Assembly (NCBI GenBank): GCA_022695795.1
Contig: MU404128.1
Location: forward strand, 62,001 to 126,000
From: Biscogniauxia marginata
Lineage: Eukaryota > Ascomycota > Sordariomycetes > Xylariales > Xylariaceae
DNA: 64,000 nt
Direction of reading: 5' to 3'
The position numbers and the translations under genes were made by a program. The notes under the pieces are model-generated. The model saw only the letters and a list, made by a program, of their open reading frames with translations. It made no database searches and was not told where the DNA came from. Of the stretch, positions 11,301-22,326 are shown one piece after another (positions within the stretch are counted from its first letter, which is position 1; every line of letters starts with the position of its first letter).

Positions 11301-12617
11301 ATAGTATCCTGGAAGCTGGGTCTCGTTGCCGTATTCGGGGGCTTGCCTTGTCTTCTCTTCGCGGGTTATGCTCGGATTCGATTAGAGACTCGAATGGACG
11401 ACGGGAACTCGAAGCGTTTCTCCGGCAGCGCGGCTATCGCATCCGAGGCCGTACTGGCAATCCGTACCGTCTCGAGCCTTGCCATCGAGAACTCAGTCTT
11501 GCAGAAGTATACGGGGGAGCTCGATCACGCAATTCAACAGTCGCTTCTGCCGCTCGCTCACATGATGTTTTGGTTCTCGTTTACCCAATCCATCGAGTAT
11601 TTTATCCTGGCATTGGGTTTCTGGTATGGGTCCAAACTGGTGACTGATGGCGAGGCGACCTTATACCAGCTCTTCGTTTCGTTTCTGGGAGTCTTCTACG
11701 CAGGACAGAATGCTAGTATATTATTTGGGTATTCCAGTAGTATCACGAAGGGAAGGAGTGCGGTAAACTACTACGCCTGGATCCAGTCCTTGCAACCTAC
11801 CATACAAGAAACGGCTGAGAACCGCGACTGCAAGCCCAAGGAAGACATCAGTTTGATCGAGTTTGAAAAGGTGCAGTTCTCCTACCCAACGCGGCCCGAC
11901 ACCGTGGTTCTTAACGGTGTGGGCTTGAGAATCAGACGTGGAGAGTTCATAGCCCTCGTAGGTGCTTCGGGGTCGGGGAAGAGTACCATGGTTTCCATGT
12001 TAGAGAGGTTCTACGACCCTATATCCGGGACTATCAGCATCGACTCGGATCCGTTGACGGCGCTGAACCCCGCTGCTTATAGGAGCAGGATCGCGTTAGT
12101 ACAGCAGGAGCCGACGCTGTACCCGAGGAGCATTAGAGATAACGTTCTACTCGGTCTAGAGGAGGATACCAACGGCGAATTGCCGGCAACGACTCTCGAT
12201 GCTAAAGTTGAGTCGGCCCTGAGAGCCGCGAATGCTTGGGACTTCGTGGTGTCACTGCCCGAAGGCATGAACACGCCGTGCGGAACGAGCGGGTCGCAGC
12301 TCTCGGGAGGCCAGAGGCAGCGTATCGCGATAGCACGGGCTCTGATCCGCGATCCGAACGTCCTTCTCCTTGACGAGGCCACGTCAGCCCTCGACAGCGC
12401 GTCCGAGAGGATCGTCCAGAATGCTTTAGCTGCGGCAGCTGCATCGAAAGCACGAATAACTGTCGCAGTAGCACATCGGCTAAGCACCATCAAGGAAGCC
12501 GATCGGATCTACGTCTTCCAAGGTGGGCGAATCGTCGAGGCTGGTTCACACGAAGAACTGTTGGCTTTAGGGGGGTTATACAGAAAGATGTGCGAAGCGC
12601 AGAGCCTAGACAACTAA
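8364..12617 (+). CDS. ABCB-type multidrug exporter (pmd1/MDR-like full transporter)
   Basis: Plasma-membrane ATP-driven exporter of hydrophobic compounds. Five exons: 8364-8564, 8680-9524, 9600-9879, 9956-10859 and 10918-12617, 1309 aa, layout TMD1-NBD1-TMD2-NBD2. NBD1 has Walker A GPSGSGKST at residues 443-451, Q-loop LVQQEPVLF, signature LSGGQKQR, Walker B VLLLDEATSALD and H-loop IAHRL. NBD2 has GASGSGKST from residue 1092, LVQQEPTLY, LSGGQRQR, VLLLDEATSALD and VAHRLST. All catalytic motifs of both halves are intact, so it should be active. Intron 9525-9599 is a multiple of three without a stop; it is called an intron because removing it restores the TMD1 sequence FTVSFSAIVG. Intron 9880-9955 falls directly before Walker A. 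The 67-residue N-terminal leader is polar. Substrate is unknown. It is divergent from the Zn2Cys6 regulator. Confidence 0.95.
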
Positions 12618-13042
12618 ACGACAGGGTCGCCATGGGTTATTGAAATACGGAAAAGACCCGCTACCACTATAGTCATAGAAGGCCTCCAGCATATAGATAG
12701 ACTTAGACATTTGCCATACGTGCCTATACCATGTATTGATATATCATAATCTTCGCTTCTTATATCTTCGTCCAATATCGCAATGCACGTCCAGATCAAG
12801 GGAAAATTGTACACATCACTGGAGAAGTCAATTCTAGAGTAGGTCACGAAGCAATCGGATTCTAATTCCCAAGCTAAACGAACCTAGATTTAGTAAGGAA
12901 ATTATGAAAATATAATAAAAAGGGGGTATCTTGCTTATCAGATCGTCCTCGGTTAGAGCAAATCGTACTTGTTTTGCGATTTCTCAGGCAATCTTTCTAC
13001 TCAAATCGTTCATTCGTCAAACCTCATATATGCTCTCCACTA
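12618..13042. other. Convergent intergenic spacer
   Basis: This spacer lies between the 3' ends of the ABC exporter (+) and the membrane protein (-). It is AT-rich with no supportable ORF, consistent with facing 3' UTRs. Confidence 0.6.
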
Positions 13043-14144
13043 TCACTTCTTGAAGAGATTGGTCTGCGAGCCAAAGAAGGGATTCGGCTGGAATGAAGTC
13101 GGCCTCACGACACCCGACTGCAGCTCGTTACCCCCCAGCAGGGGCTCCTTGCCCTCGTCGGCGACGGGCGGGGCGCACTTGATTTCGCCGCGCAGGATCT
13201 CGATGACGGATACTAGGGGCAGCAGCAGCATGCCGACAGATAGCAGCTGACCAAAGCTCCACTGCTCCTCGCCCTTGTCGCTTAGGCGTATAGGCGGGCT
13301 CCTGACGAAGGCGTCAGCCATGATGCAGACGCGCACCGTGGCCCCGATGCTGCTCGCTATCATCAGAACTAGGCCTACGAACTGGACGATCTTGTACCAG
13401 CGTTGCGTCCTGCTGTGTAGGTACCAAGTCGCCAGTAGGAAAACAATGCCATTGCCGGCTATGACGGCAACGGTGCCGAAAATCGAAGCGCCGACGTTTG
13501 ATGTCGCGGGTGCTTTATTTGTGTCGTCCTGCCACACGCAGGAGATAGGTAGCGTCGAATCGTTGATGCCGTCGATGACAGCCTCGAGGATAAAGACGCC
13601 ATATATGCAGGACAATGCGAGGTTAACAAACATGAGAAACTGCCTGAGCCACCTCAGGACCCAGTCCCGCCTAAAGTCGTGGACGAGGGCTAACAGTGTG
13701 GCATTGTGGACGGCCATGGATAACAGAGACAACATCCATATGATGAAGAAGTGGTAGGGCGCCATGGAGTCCGTCTTGCCAAGGCCAATACTCTGGATAC
13801 CGATGCCGGTGAGGATCTGCTGGTCGGAAAAGGAATTGAGGAGCTTGCGCCTCAAGACCGAGGGTTTGGAGCGGCCTCGTGCTTCCTGGAAGATCAGCGA
13901 CGCGCTGATGACCAGGGCTATGGCGGCGGTGACGATGAAAGAGAGGAGGACCTGCGCGGGCGAGCGGAAGGTTAGCATTAGTGCGCATCACATCGTGTAC
14001 CTGCATTAGCGAGCAGACGGGAATCCGTGGGTTGAAAGAAGGGGGTGATGGTGGGCAGGGATCGTGAACCAGACTTACGCCGATGCCCGCAACGCCAGCG
14101 TCGCTAGGGACAGAGTCCGGCGCATCAGTACAGTTTATCGCCAT
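13043..14144 (-). CDS. Fungal multi-pass integral membrane protein, function unknown
   Basis: Two exons, 14144-14079 and 13951-13043, are joined by a 127-nt intron (GTAAGT..CGCAG, branch CTAAC) to give 324 aa. Exon 1 encodes MAINCTDAPDSVPSDAGVAG, a short extracellular-type N-terminus. About seven hydrophobic segments follow, with the motif SDQQILTGIGIQ between helices 1 and 2 and a loop containing CVWQDD. The cytosolic tail is hydrophilic (PLLGGNELQSG). This topology and the SDQQ-LTG motif recur in uncharacterised fungal membrane proteins; I know no assigned function. The alternative start in exon-2 frame (MLTFRSP..) uses intron sequence and is rejected. The gene shares orientation with the FAD oxidoreductase that lies upstream of it, 768 bp away. 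Confidence 0.85.
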
Positions 14145-14912
14145 TGCCGATTGTCCAAATTTCAAATACCAAACGAACTGGGGTCGGGATATTGGACATC
14201 TCCAGAGGCTGCCACCGAGAAGAGAAACATGAGGTACATATATAAAGACTTGAAAGGCTGAAAGGACTTTAAAAAGAAACGACAAGGAAGAGAGGGTTAA
14301 GGTTTAGGTAGGTAGTTTACATAAGAGACGAGAACCCCCCGGCGTTTAAACAATGACGTTGGCCTCTGATCTTGGCACGGTACGGTACCTACGGTAGTGT
14401 ACCTTAGGTACTTTTTAGGCGCTACATATGAGACGCAGAACATGCCTTAGGTACCTACTGGCTCTGAGTCACCCAGCCACTGTGGCTTGGTTTTAGATAG
14501 TATCTAACCTAGGCCAATCAAATCGGTCTATCGCTTCTTCTATAGCCAATCCAAGGAGACGAAGAACCTTGACGGCCTCCATTCCCCCCTTGTTTACCTG
14601 GTAGTTGGGCGGTTGTTCAAACCTTTCCAATTATGTGAGCGTTCCACATGCGTGCACTGAAATCCAATGTATACCAAGAGGAATAGTTTACAAGGCTTGT
14701 GTGTATCTCCCTAGAAAGGCACTTTCATATACCTATATGCTTTTCCCCTAGGTTTAGTATAGGGTTCTTTTAGCACCCCTATTTAGCTTGGCATCAACGT
14801 GACTATCAATAGATCGTCGATCCGGCCCGCCTTAGCCTAGTAACACTCAGCTGAAGGTGCCGTACAAGACCTGGTGAATAACCTTCCCGAGGCTATGCCG
14901 CTCACCAATGTT
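14145..14912. other. Intergenic region with AGGTA repeats
   Basis: This is the promoter region of the membrane-protein gene and the 3' flank of the FAD oxidoreductase. It has a dense patch of GGTACC/TAGGTA words between 14380 and 14460, including a perfect TAGGTACCTA at 14448-14457. No gene is seen. Confidence 0.6.
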
Positions 14913-16720
14913 TCATAGATTGCGCAAGAGGAACCCGTCGTTCTGATACTTCTGGAACAATCCCTCGGCGTCGTACTTAGCCGACGTCTCCATCAGTGGT
15001 TTGATGCTCTGTACGCCGTAGCTGCGCAGCACGTTCTGTGAAGAGTTCGCAAAATTCATTGACGTGTACTCCAGCAGCTGCCCCTTCTCTCTTGCAAGCT
15101 TCCGGACGTTCTGGGTTATGTCGTCGACTGCCTGCTGGGCAGGGGTATTGTCCCCGGTCTTGGGCCACTCGACAGTGAATACCCACCCTGCAAGTGTATT
15201 GGCCTCAATGCTACACATCTGTCAAGTGATGGTGGTTGTTTGCACTTACAGCTTTGTGATACTTCTTCTAGGCCGAGAACGTTTCCTCCCCGATCTCTGC
15301 CGGCCTTCACGGCAGCCTTCGACACGGGCTGGATGGTGTACGACAGCGTCGTCCCCGCCGGCAACTTCTTGCTTACATCTAGCCAAGCCTTGTGCACATC
15401 GGCATAGAGGTCACTCGAGACCTTTGTGGTCACCGTGCTGACTGCCCGCCTGTGTTGCTCACAGTCAGTGTTTTGTTGTCGTTGGGAAGAAAATCATGGC
15501 AGTAGCTCACTTGTTAGATTCTCGCGGATAAGCCATCGCCTTAGAAAGCGACGAAATTGTGCCGTTGGTAGTCGGCGTAACGGTTTTCGTCAAACTTGTA
15601 AGGTTGGAGAAGGGGGCAAAAATCTGAGGTTTTTCTGCGGGCACGCCGGCATATAGAAGTCCGACGGCAGCGTGGTTGGCAGTGAAGTTAGTGAACAGGC
15701 TAGCTTTAGGGTCCGTCTCCAAAGCCTCCTGGACGTCGGCAGTCGCTTTGAGGATATTGACATAGTCTGAAGGGTTATACAGATTGATTGTATACTGGGT
15801 TTGGATCAAGGGGTACGTCTCAAGATCGAATCGCGTTACGACACCTATACATTACGGGGATAAGAAGCCCAATTGTTAGTGAAAATCTGTCGAGGCAGTT
15901 CGATAACACCAAAAATCATTACATACCGAAGTTGGAGCCACCACCTTTAAGGGCACGATAGAGGTCCTCATTAGTGGCAGCGTTGGCATTGACGATCCTC
16001 GAATCTGCCAAAACAACCTTCAAAAAGTCAACACAGTCAAGCATCAACAACCTCTGGATCGTCATACCTCGAAGTTCTTAACCCCGTCTGACCCGAATCC
16101 ATGCAAGCTGGGAAACGCCGGAAGTCCACCTATGGCCGGCCAGGTCAGCTATCTTGGAATATACCAGTGGTACGAGTTAGTTTGAACGTACCTCCAAGGA
16201 GAAAGCCGCCCAAGCCAATGGATTCATCTCGACTGCCTGTTACTGAACGCTTCTTTTCCTCCAGAAAAGCATGCACTTCTCCCCAAGTGCATCCCGCGCC
16301 GGCATGCAGGACATTATCCGCATCTAAAGGCTTGGAATTCAGATGGCTCAGATCAAGCACAACACCAGTCTCGTCTATGCTGCTGAAGCCCGGGTTAGGA
16401 TTGTACCCGGTGCCACGAATGGCGAACTTAGATCTCGTTGTCTTGATAATAGCCAGGGCGTCGGCAACCTCCTCGGCGGTGTTGAGTTGGACATAAGCGG
16501 CGGCAGGGGTCCAGCATGTTTGAGACCTACGGGAAGGTGGATGAGTAAGTGTGAAGATTATAGACACAATATCAAGGCATATAGCTTACCAAGCACGATT
16601 TCTTTCTGTCTCGTACTTTGATGCAGAATCTGCTGCCGTCGTGACGCGCCCAGGGAAGGCAGCTTTCAGAGATTGCAGTGCCTCTGCGGCGCGTTTGACA
16701 GCGGCTGGGTCGGAAGTCAT
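14913..16720 (-). CDS. FAD-linked oxidoreductase, PCMH-type (berberine-bridge-like), His-to-Tyr at the FAD site
   Basis: Flavin oxidase of the VAO/PCMH superfamily. Seven exons: 16720-16590, 16526-16192, 16129-16068, 16017-15927, 15844-15511, 15449-15250 and 15187-14913. Phases agree and the product is 475 aa, normal for the family. The FAD-binding domain shows AIRGTGYNPNPG, DLSHLN, GAGCTWGEVHAFLEE, ESIGLGGFLLGG and ALKGGGSNFGVVTRFD; the C-terminal substrate domain ends KYQNDGFLLRNL, typical of a BBE-like C-terminus. In relatives the first motif reads RGGGH-x-P and the His binds FAD covalently. Here codon 16405-16403 is TAC, Tyr85. No secretion signal is visible. Intron 16067-16018 (50 nt) is the shortest. 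Substrate is unknown; such enzymes often act in secondary metabolism. Confidence 0.88.
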
Positions 16721-18193
16721 GATGGATTGGTCGAAGTCCTTGGTTGAATAGATAATATGTAAATTGCAAAGCACATGGAGATTTTAGAGACGCGGGGGCA
16801 TCAAGAATTATAGATCAAATATTCCGGGCTGAAAGAAGTACGTAAGTCGATGTAGTGATGCCTAAGACGTTTGGCGAATAGAGCGAATAGAGTGAATATC
16901 TCACTATGAGCTAACAACGAAGCGATGCAGGGGATGTGGATAACTTGTCAGGGCCAATCACTGGCGGTATAAGAAACCATTACAACACATAAGTGTGAAA
17001 GATGCCCAATGAAAACATAAAAAGCTGGGCGAGATATATTGGATATGCTGCGCGATGGATACCCTTTATGCACCTCTTCAGGATCTGGTGATAATCGTGG
17101 CCACGGCTGCACTTACGAAAGCCCCGTGCCACTAATCGAGATTTTCGCCTCGCCTTCCGGAACTCGACGTACATGCCCCGGAATTTACTTTGGAATGATA
17201 GGTATCCAAGAAATATTTCTCTTCCAATGGCGTTAGTCTCGAAATACCGACACATGAGTGTACATACGACTTTGGGTACAGATCACATGCGTGATCATCC
17301 ACGTGAACACGAATAAAATCAGATAGTGATTCTCTGTATTACTGGACGGCGAAACTATTGTAGCATACATAGTGTGTACTACGTCTAGACACGTTATTGC
17401 TCATAACATCTATGACCCATTCCTGAATAATGTTGTATCCTGTTAGGATTACAAGGGTGTGAGAATTATAATATAGGTGGTGAGAATAGTATGATAAGAG
17501 GGACGGGTTTAACCAAAAGAGACCGTGTCTCGGTAAAAGCTTCGCGTCTGTTCAGCCATGGCTTATTTCCATTTACTACTAAGTTCCGAGTTAATATTGC
17601 TGTGAATATGTTTGCCTCTTACGAGGTTTCTCGCTACTCTTGAGTGAGTTACACGATACGTTGCTCTAGTTATTTTATCCTGGGGGCGGAAGGAAAATAC
17701 AGGATCTCAGAGTCACACGGAATGGGACCTCCATCTTTTCATAAAGGCAGATTCCGGTTCTTCGGGACATTTCATGACTTCCACAGCATTGAAAAAAGAT
17801 CTGGAATGTACAATGCTCGTGAGAAGCTACGTCGGTCTTGACGTCAGGTGAACGGGTATGATACACTTAAAGCTAGCCAGTTATCAGTTGTACATCTCAC
17901 AAAGTTATTAACAGCAAGACTGACAAACAACGAACAGGTCATGAGATCCAAGATACCCTTGACCATAAGTCTAAGCCTTTATATTTGGTAGATTAAGGAA
18001 GCAGTAGCACAATAGATCAATGACAATATGTTTGTCATACACCAGAAGACCTTAGAGGTCTCTAATAAGTCCACGTGTATAAAGGCATGAATTCCTCCGG
18101 ATACTACTCCATCACATTCCATATCCCTATCTCCAAGTCACTCTGCACTCCATCCGTATCTATACTCGAGTGCAAGATTAGCTGTCACCCAAA
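16721..18193. other. Intergenic region upstream of FAD oxidoreductase and acidic small protein
   Basis: No gene is supported; open frames are 60-90 codons, overlap on both strands and carry no motif. The left side is the FAD-oxidoreductase promoter. The right end is the small-protein promoter, with CACGTGTATAAA at 18072-18083. Confidence 0.55.
18072..18083 (+). promoter_or_regulatory. E-box fused to TATA box
   Basis: CACGTG (18072-18077) abuts TATAAA (18078-18083), 111 bp upstream of the ATG at 18194. A pyrimidine-rich leader follows (CCATATCCCTATCTCC..). This is a good core promoter for the small acidic ORF and might allow control by a bHLH factor (inference). Confidence 0.5.
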
Positions 18194-18517
18194 ATGGGAA
18201 AAGATAAGGCCGATATTATTGAAACCAACGAAGAGTTGAGGGAGAAATACGGCAAGAGGTCGGATATGGATCACGATGAGCTACAGAGTTTCTGCGAAGA
18301 GCTCCAGACCGCAAGAAACAACACTCGGGAGCTTTTGGAGAATCCTAAGGACATCGGAGAATACAACGAGATCCAGGACTTGATCGACAGCCTCGACGAC
18401 TGGATCAGCGACGTGAACGGCCTAATCCGATTCAAAGAACTACAGGAGGAAAATGCGAGGAAGGAGACGGATTCGGAGCGAAGAATGGCCGATATTGAGG
18501 AAGAGGAAGAGGAGTAA
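18194..18517 (+). CDS. Small acidic coiled-coil protein, orphan
   Basis: Single-exon ORF of 107 aa. ATG lies in a good fungal context (CACCCAAAATGGG), with a TATA box 111 bp upstream and a CT-rich leader. The product is very hydrophilic and acidic, ending in a run of seven Glu. Heptad-like stretches (LQSFCEELQTARNNTRELL and DLIDSLDDWISDVNGLIRF) predict helix or coiled coil. There is no signal peptide, membrane segment or known domain, and I do not recognise a family. The coherent charged composition and promoter signals argue that it is real. It may be lineage-restricted. Downstream sequence to 22326 holds no partner gene. Confidence 0.7.
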   Translation: MGKDKADIIETNEELREKYGKRSDMDHDELQSFCEELQTARNNTRELLENPKDIGEYNEIQDLIDSLDDWISDVNGLIRFKELQEENARKETDSERRMADIEEEEEE

Positions 18518-21500
18518 GGAGACACATCCTAGTAGCAGGTTTATATCACCTGCTGCAGCCATTGCGAATGCCCTCGTTGGGCTTGCATACTCGTTTCGAA
18601 AGAAGTTTTGCGTGCCCACAACTTCTTTCGGAGTTACCAAGGTTTCCATTTCCCCGGGCCTCTCTTAAGTCAGAGTTTCCTATTTGGTGTTCATGAGTTG
18701 GCGTTTTCCTTCCGCATGTCCGGCAATAAGCACTCGTCGTAAAGATCGGCCTAGCCAGTACGGCTTCACGGGAGTATCTACTCCTTCCGTGACCACACTC
18801 GTCAATCATCCCAGATCAGTTCCACTCTCTTATGATGTCCCGTTGGGCTATATCATGATTTCCGTTGGAGCCTACGGTATCTTTCATACGACTGCATAGA
18901 ATATATGTTCAGGACTGAACGAAAATATGGGTTTTGGAGTTGAACTCCACCCTTCCCCCTTACCCCGACAGCTCGTTATCGTCACTTTTTCGAGCAACCA
19001 CATTTGATCCCCTTCTCTAGAACGGGACAGAAGTATCATCATCTTCCCAGGGGTCTGGTAGTCTTGGTTCCGTTTATCTCGGATATTTGTGTGATTACTT
19101 CGTCGATCACCACGGCAGAAAGGGGTTGTTTTACGATAGACGTATGGATATGTCGTGAGATATAGGGCTAGGTATCGAGTATACCATGATATTGCAACAT
19201 TAGGCGGGTTCTCTGAAGCCCACGCAACCGTTATACGCTTCGATACCACAAGCAAATATCATCAGTTAACTCAGCTTAGCTAGTTCCTCTGCTTAAGAAC
19301 GACGATTTTATCATGCTTAATCCCTATTTTCAAGTCGTATTATGTCAAACTCATAGTAGCACTGCGCTTGCGATCGATAACGACATTAGGGTATTCGCTT
19401 GTTACGAAACTAAGTTACAATTAGACGATCAAGGAATTTGAGGCGAGGGTTCTCACCTCAACGACCTGCTTTATAAAGGTCCAATACAAGACATATGTCA
19501 GGGAAGGCATATAACATCTCATCACTTATGCTAACACAAGGGCAGTCTTTGGCCAAAAAAAAAATCCTTTGGCAGTCGCTGTTAAGACGCTATCCTACAA
19601 CTTCCGACCTCAAATCTCACATATCAGTGCCCATCTGCATTATCCCTCATATATCTCTCGTCGTCAGTGCGAACCAGCTGCACGACGCAACTCTATGCGC
19701 GTAAGGCGTCGCCACCAGAGAGCTAATCAGCATTGACTCGTACAGACATTCGCTCGCTACGGCTTTCGGCACAGCATGGTATATCGTGCTCGACGATATC
19801 CTAACGTCTCCCCACAACTCTTGTCAACGCTGACGACCAAAGCCCAGTGCGTTGGTGTCGGTATGTTAGACCATCATGCTATGTACTAATGATCCGACTA
19901 TTGGGGGGTGGGTGGTTTGGGTTCTAGAAACCCGGTCAGCATCAAAGTATATTGGCGTGTTGAGCGTCTGTTGTGTTTAAATAGTATATCAAATATAGTG
20001 GTTTTATATACTTCGTTCTCCAACATGACGATTGTAGATACAGAGAAAACCCCTGTATACTCATAGCACACACTTTGAAGACATATAAAGATCCGCTATG
20101 TTTTATTTTCAACTCCACAGAAAGGATCGTCACTCACATAGCGTAGTACCGGTCCGTCTCGATATCAGGCTGTAAGGCCCCGCGGATGCCTCGTGTCTGC
20201 TCATCTTGCAGGATCACCGTCGCACGGCGAATAAAAGCGCCGAGACGAGGTGATATTCTATACAACGGACGGGACGCCAGATTGATATCATGGATGATCA
20301 CTTGTCTTCGGCTGATCAAAGTATGCCTGCAGTCGGGAAGTAAGATGTTGAGGTAGCCGGTGATGCGGCAAGTGAATAATTGGCCCACACGCATAAGAAG
20401 GGCCGCCCACAGTAGGATATAATAAGTAAATATGTATGCATATAGGATTCTTGTTTCTTAATCTGTGCGAGCCGGTTATAAGGAGATTCAAGTAGTCCGT
20501 CCTCCTCCCTCTATTTGCTGTCGTGGAACTCGATCTCCTATGCGAGGAACTCCTTCGTCGACCCATCCTGCTTACTACTCCACATAAGCGGATGTGGACT
20601 CAGCGCAATAGTGCTGCAGCTGAACTGCAAAACGATCAAGGTTCACAAAAGTCGCGCATGCTGCTGACTACATACAGGCAGATAGTTGAAAATGCGCAGG
20701 GCGTGATTGCGCATGAAGAAAGCAGAGTGCGCGGTAAGAAGGGGACCGTCAGCGAGGTCTCATTCGTTGGCGCTCCGTCTAACGCATAAACACCCAAGGT
20801 TGGATGGAAGCAACACGGCGCTAGCTGTGTCTAAATCTGTCCTGTCTTACTGTAATAATCATTTGAGTCAGAAAGGATAGGCTGTAATCCCAATAATATT
20901 TAAGGACCGCCCAGGGGTTGACTCGTGAATATTTCCCCCTAAGTCTCGACCTCCAAATTCGTGTCGCACTCAGATGGGAACTTCGGGGAGAAAGCAACAC
21001 AAGTGGTTCACTATGATATTCCAAGTCTTTGTGAACTAACTACTACTAATGATACATGTATATATGTGCGTATTTGTCGCCAGCAACCCCTAACCGTATA
21101 GACACCTGTACCGGAGCTCACTTTTGTAGATAACTCGCAATTCCCTACCCACCAATACTATATATCTAACGACCTTTTCTTACATCTCTTTGATTATGTT
21201 ATACTAGTACAGAGTTTTGAAGCGAATTATCAGTATTGATCCCAGAGTACGGATACCATTTGCTTTTCTCTTTTTTTGTTTCTTTTCCCTTTCTGTTTCT
21301 CATGCTCATCCTGTAGTCATGGACGTGGTATGCGATGCTGACGGACTGAGGAAAAAGACTTCGTCATCGACATTAAGTTCTTGAGTCGTCAGAAGATGAT
21401 CGGAACTTCGTGAAGAACCAAAGGAAAATGTTATGAACTCCGTGTTAATTTTGTCAACCCATGGAATGTTCTCGTTTATCGTTTCCGACCGCCGCCACCG

Positions 21501-22326
21501 GATTCGGGTTTCGTTTGCTACTCCGGCGACGATACGCCGTTCCGATCAGGTGGATGGCGATACGGCGTGGTAATAGAAGCGCCGGCATATGGATCGTGTT
21601 TTCGTTGGCTCCGTGTTGACATCTCAACCGCTGATGTGTCGCGTATCCCGCCGTCATCTTCCTCGGCTGCCTCCAACGTATTGATCCAATGCAACCAAAC
21701 CAGAAACGCTCAATTACCCAATTTTCCGAACCCTTCGAGACTTAAGGAAAAAGGAAAATGAGACGAACGGCCAACATACCGACCAGCAATTGAAACTCCA
21801 AAGAGGATATGATAACAAGAAAACGAAGGAAAGTGAAATATAACTTGAATGTTATAACGGCGAAGAGATCACTGGAAGCACTGTCGACAAGTAGCGCATC
21901 CAGGATGGTAGCAATCGAGGGATGCTCGGTTCAAGTAGTCAGTTGAGTCCGTTTCTCAATCAACGCGACTCACGATGGCTAAGCCAGGACGAAACGACCA
22001 TGAATGCAATGCTTGATCGCACGGATGATATAAAGCTTCCGAATAGCAACAGTCATTTTAAATCCTGAATAAAGGAATAATGACATCCAGCAGTATGATT
22101 TCTGCCGACATGTATTCCCGCAGGCCGCAGTCCCCCCTTGGTATATCCTCCTCCGGATGGAAAGAATCAGAAGAAAAAAACGTCAGTAATAATACAGCTT
22201 TCCGAAGCCCCGAAGATCGGGATATTTTGTGAATGGTTGACGATTCCGTCCCGGTATACGTGGAAGGTCGACCATGTGTTCGACATATGCGACAAAAAGA
22301 GGACATAATGTTCGTGAATATATAAA
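18518..22326. other. Gene-poor interval with one possible exon relic
   Basis: There are 3.8 kb without a convincing gene. The best coding-like piece is minus-strand 20134-20394, described separately. The right end (22040-22326) is probably the 3' UTR of the C2H2 factor. No tRNA or repeat array was recognised. Confidence 0.5.
20134..20394 (-). pseudogene. Possible exon or gene relic, unidentified
   Basis: An 86-codon open frame reads as protein-like, with VGQLFTCRITGYLNILLP and ILQDEQTRGIRGALQPDIE as sample stretches. It ends ..TACTACGCTAT followed by GTGAGT, a consensus donor. No matching downstream exon was found on the minus strand before 19500, and the family is not recognised. It could be a decayed gene fragment or chance. 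Confidence 0.2.

Noticed and set aside
13671..14285. 204-codon minus-strand open frame overlapping the membrane-protein gene
   Set aside because: Only its part MAINCTDAPDSVPSDAG belongs to the real gene (exon 1); the rest reads through the intron and then out of frame.
16586..16774. Longer N-terminus for the FAD oxidoreductase
   Set aside because: The extended frame has no ATG before 16720; the upstream start would need GTG.
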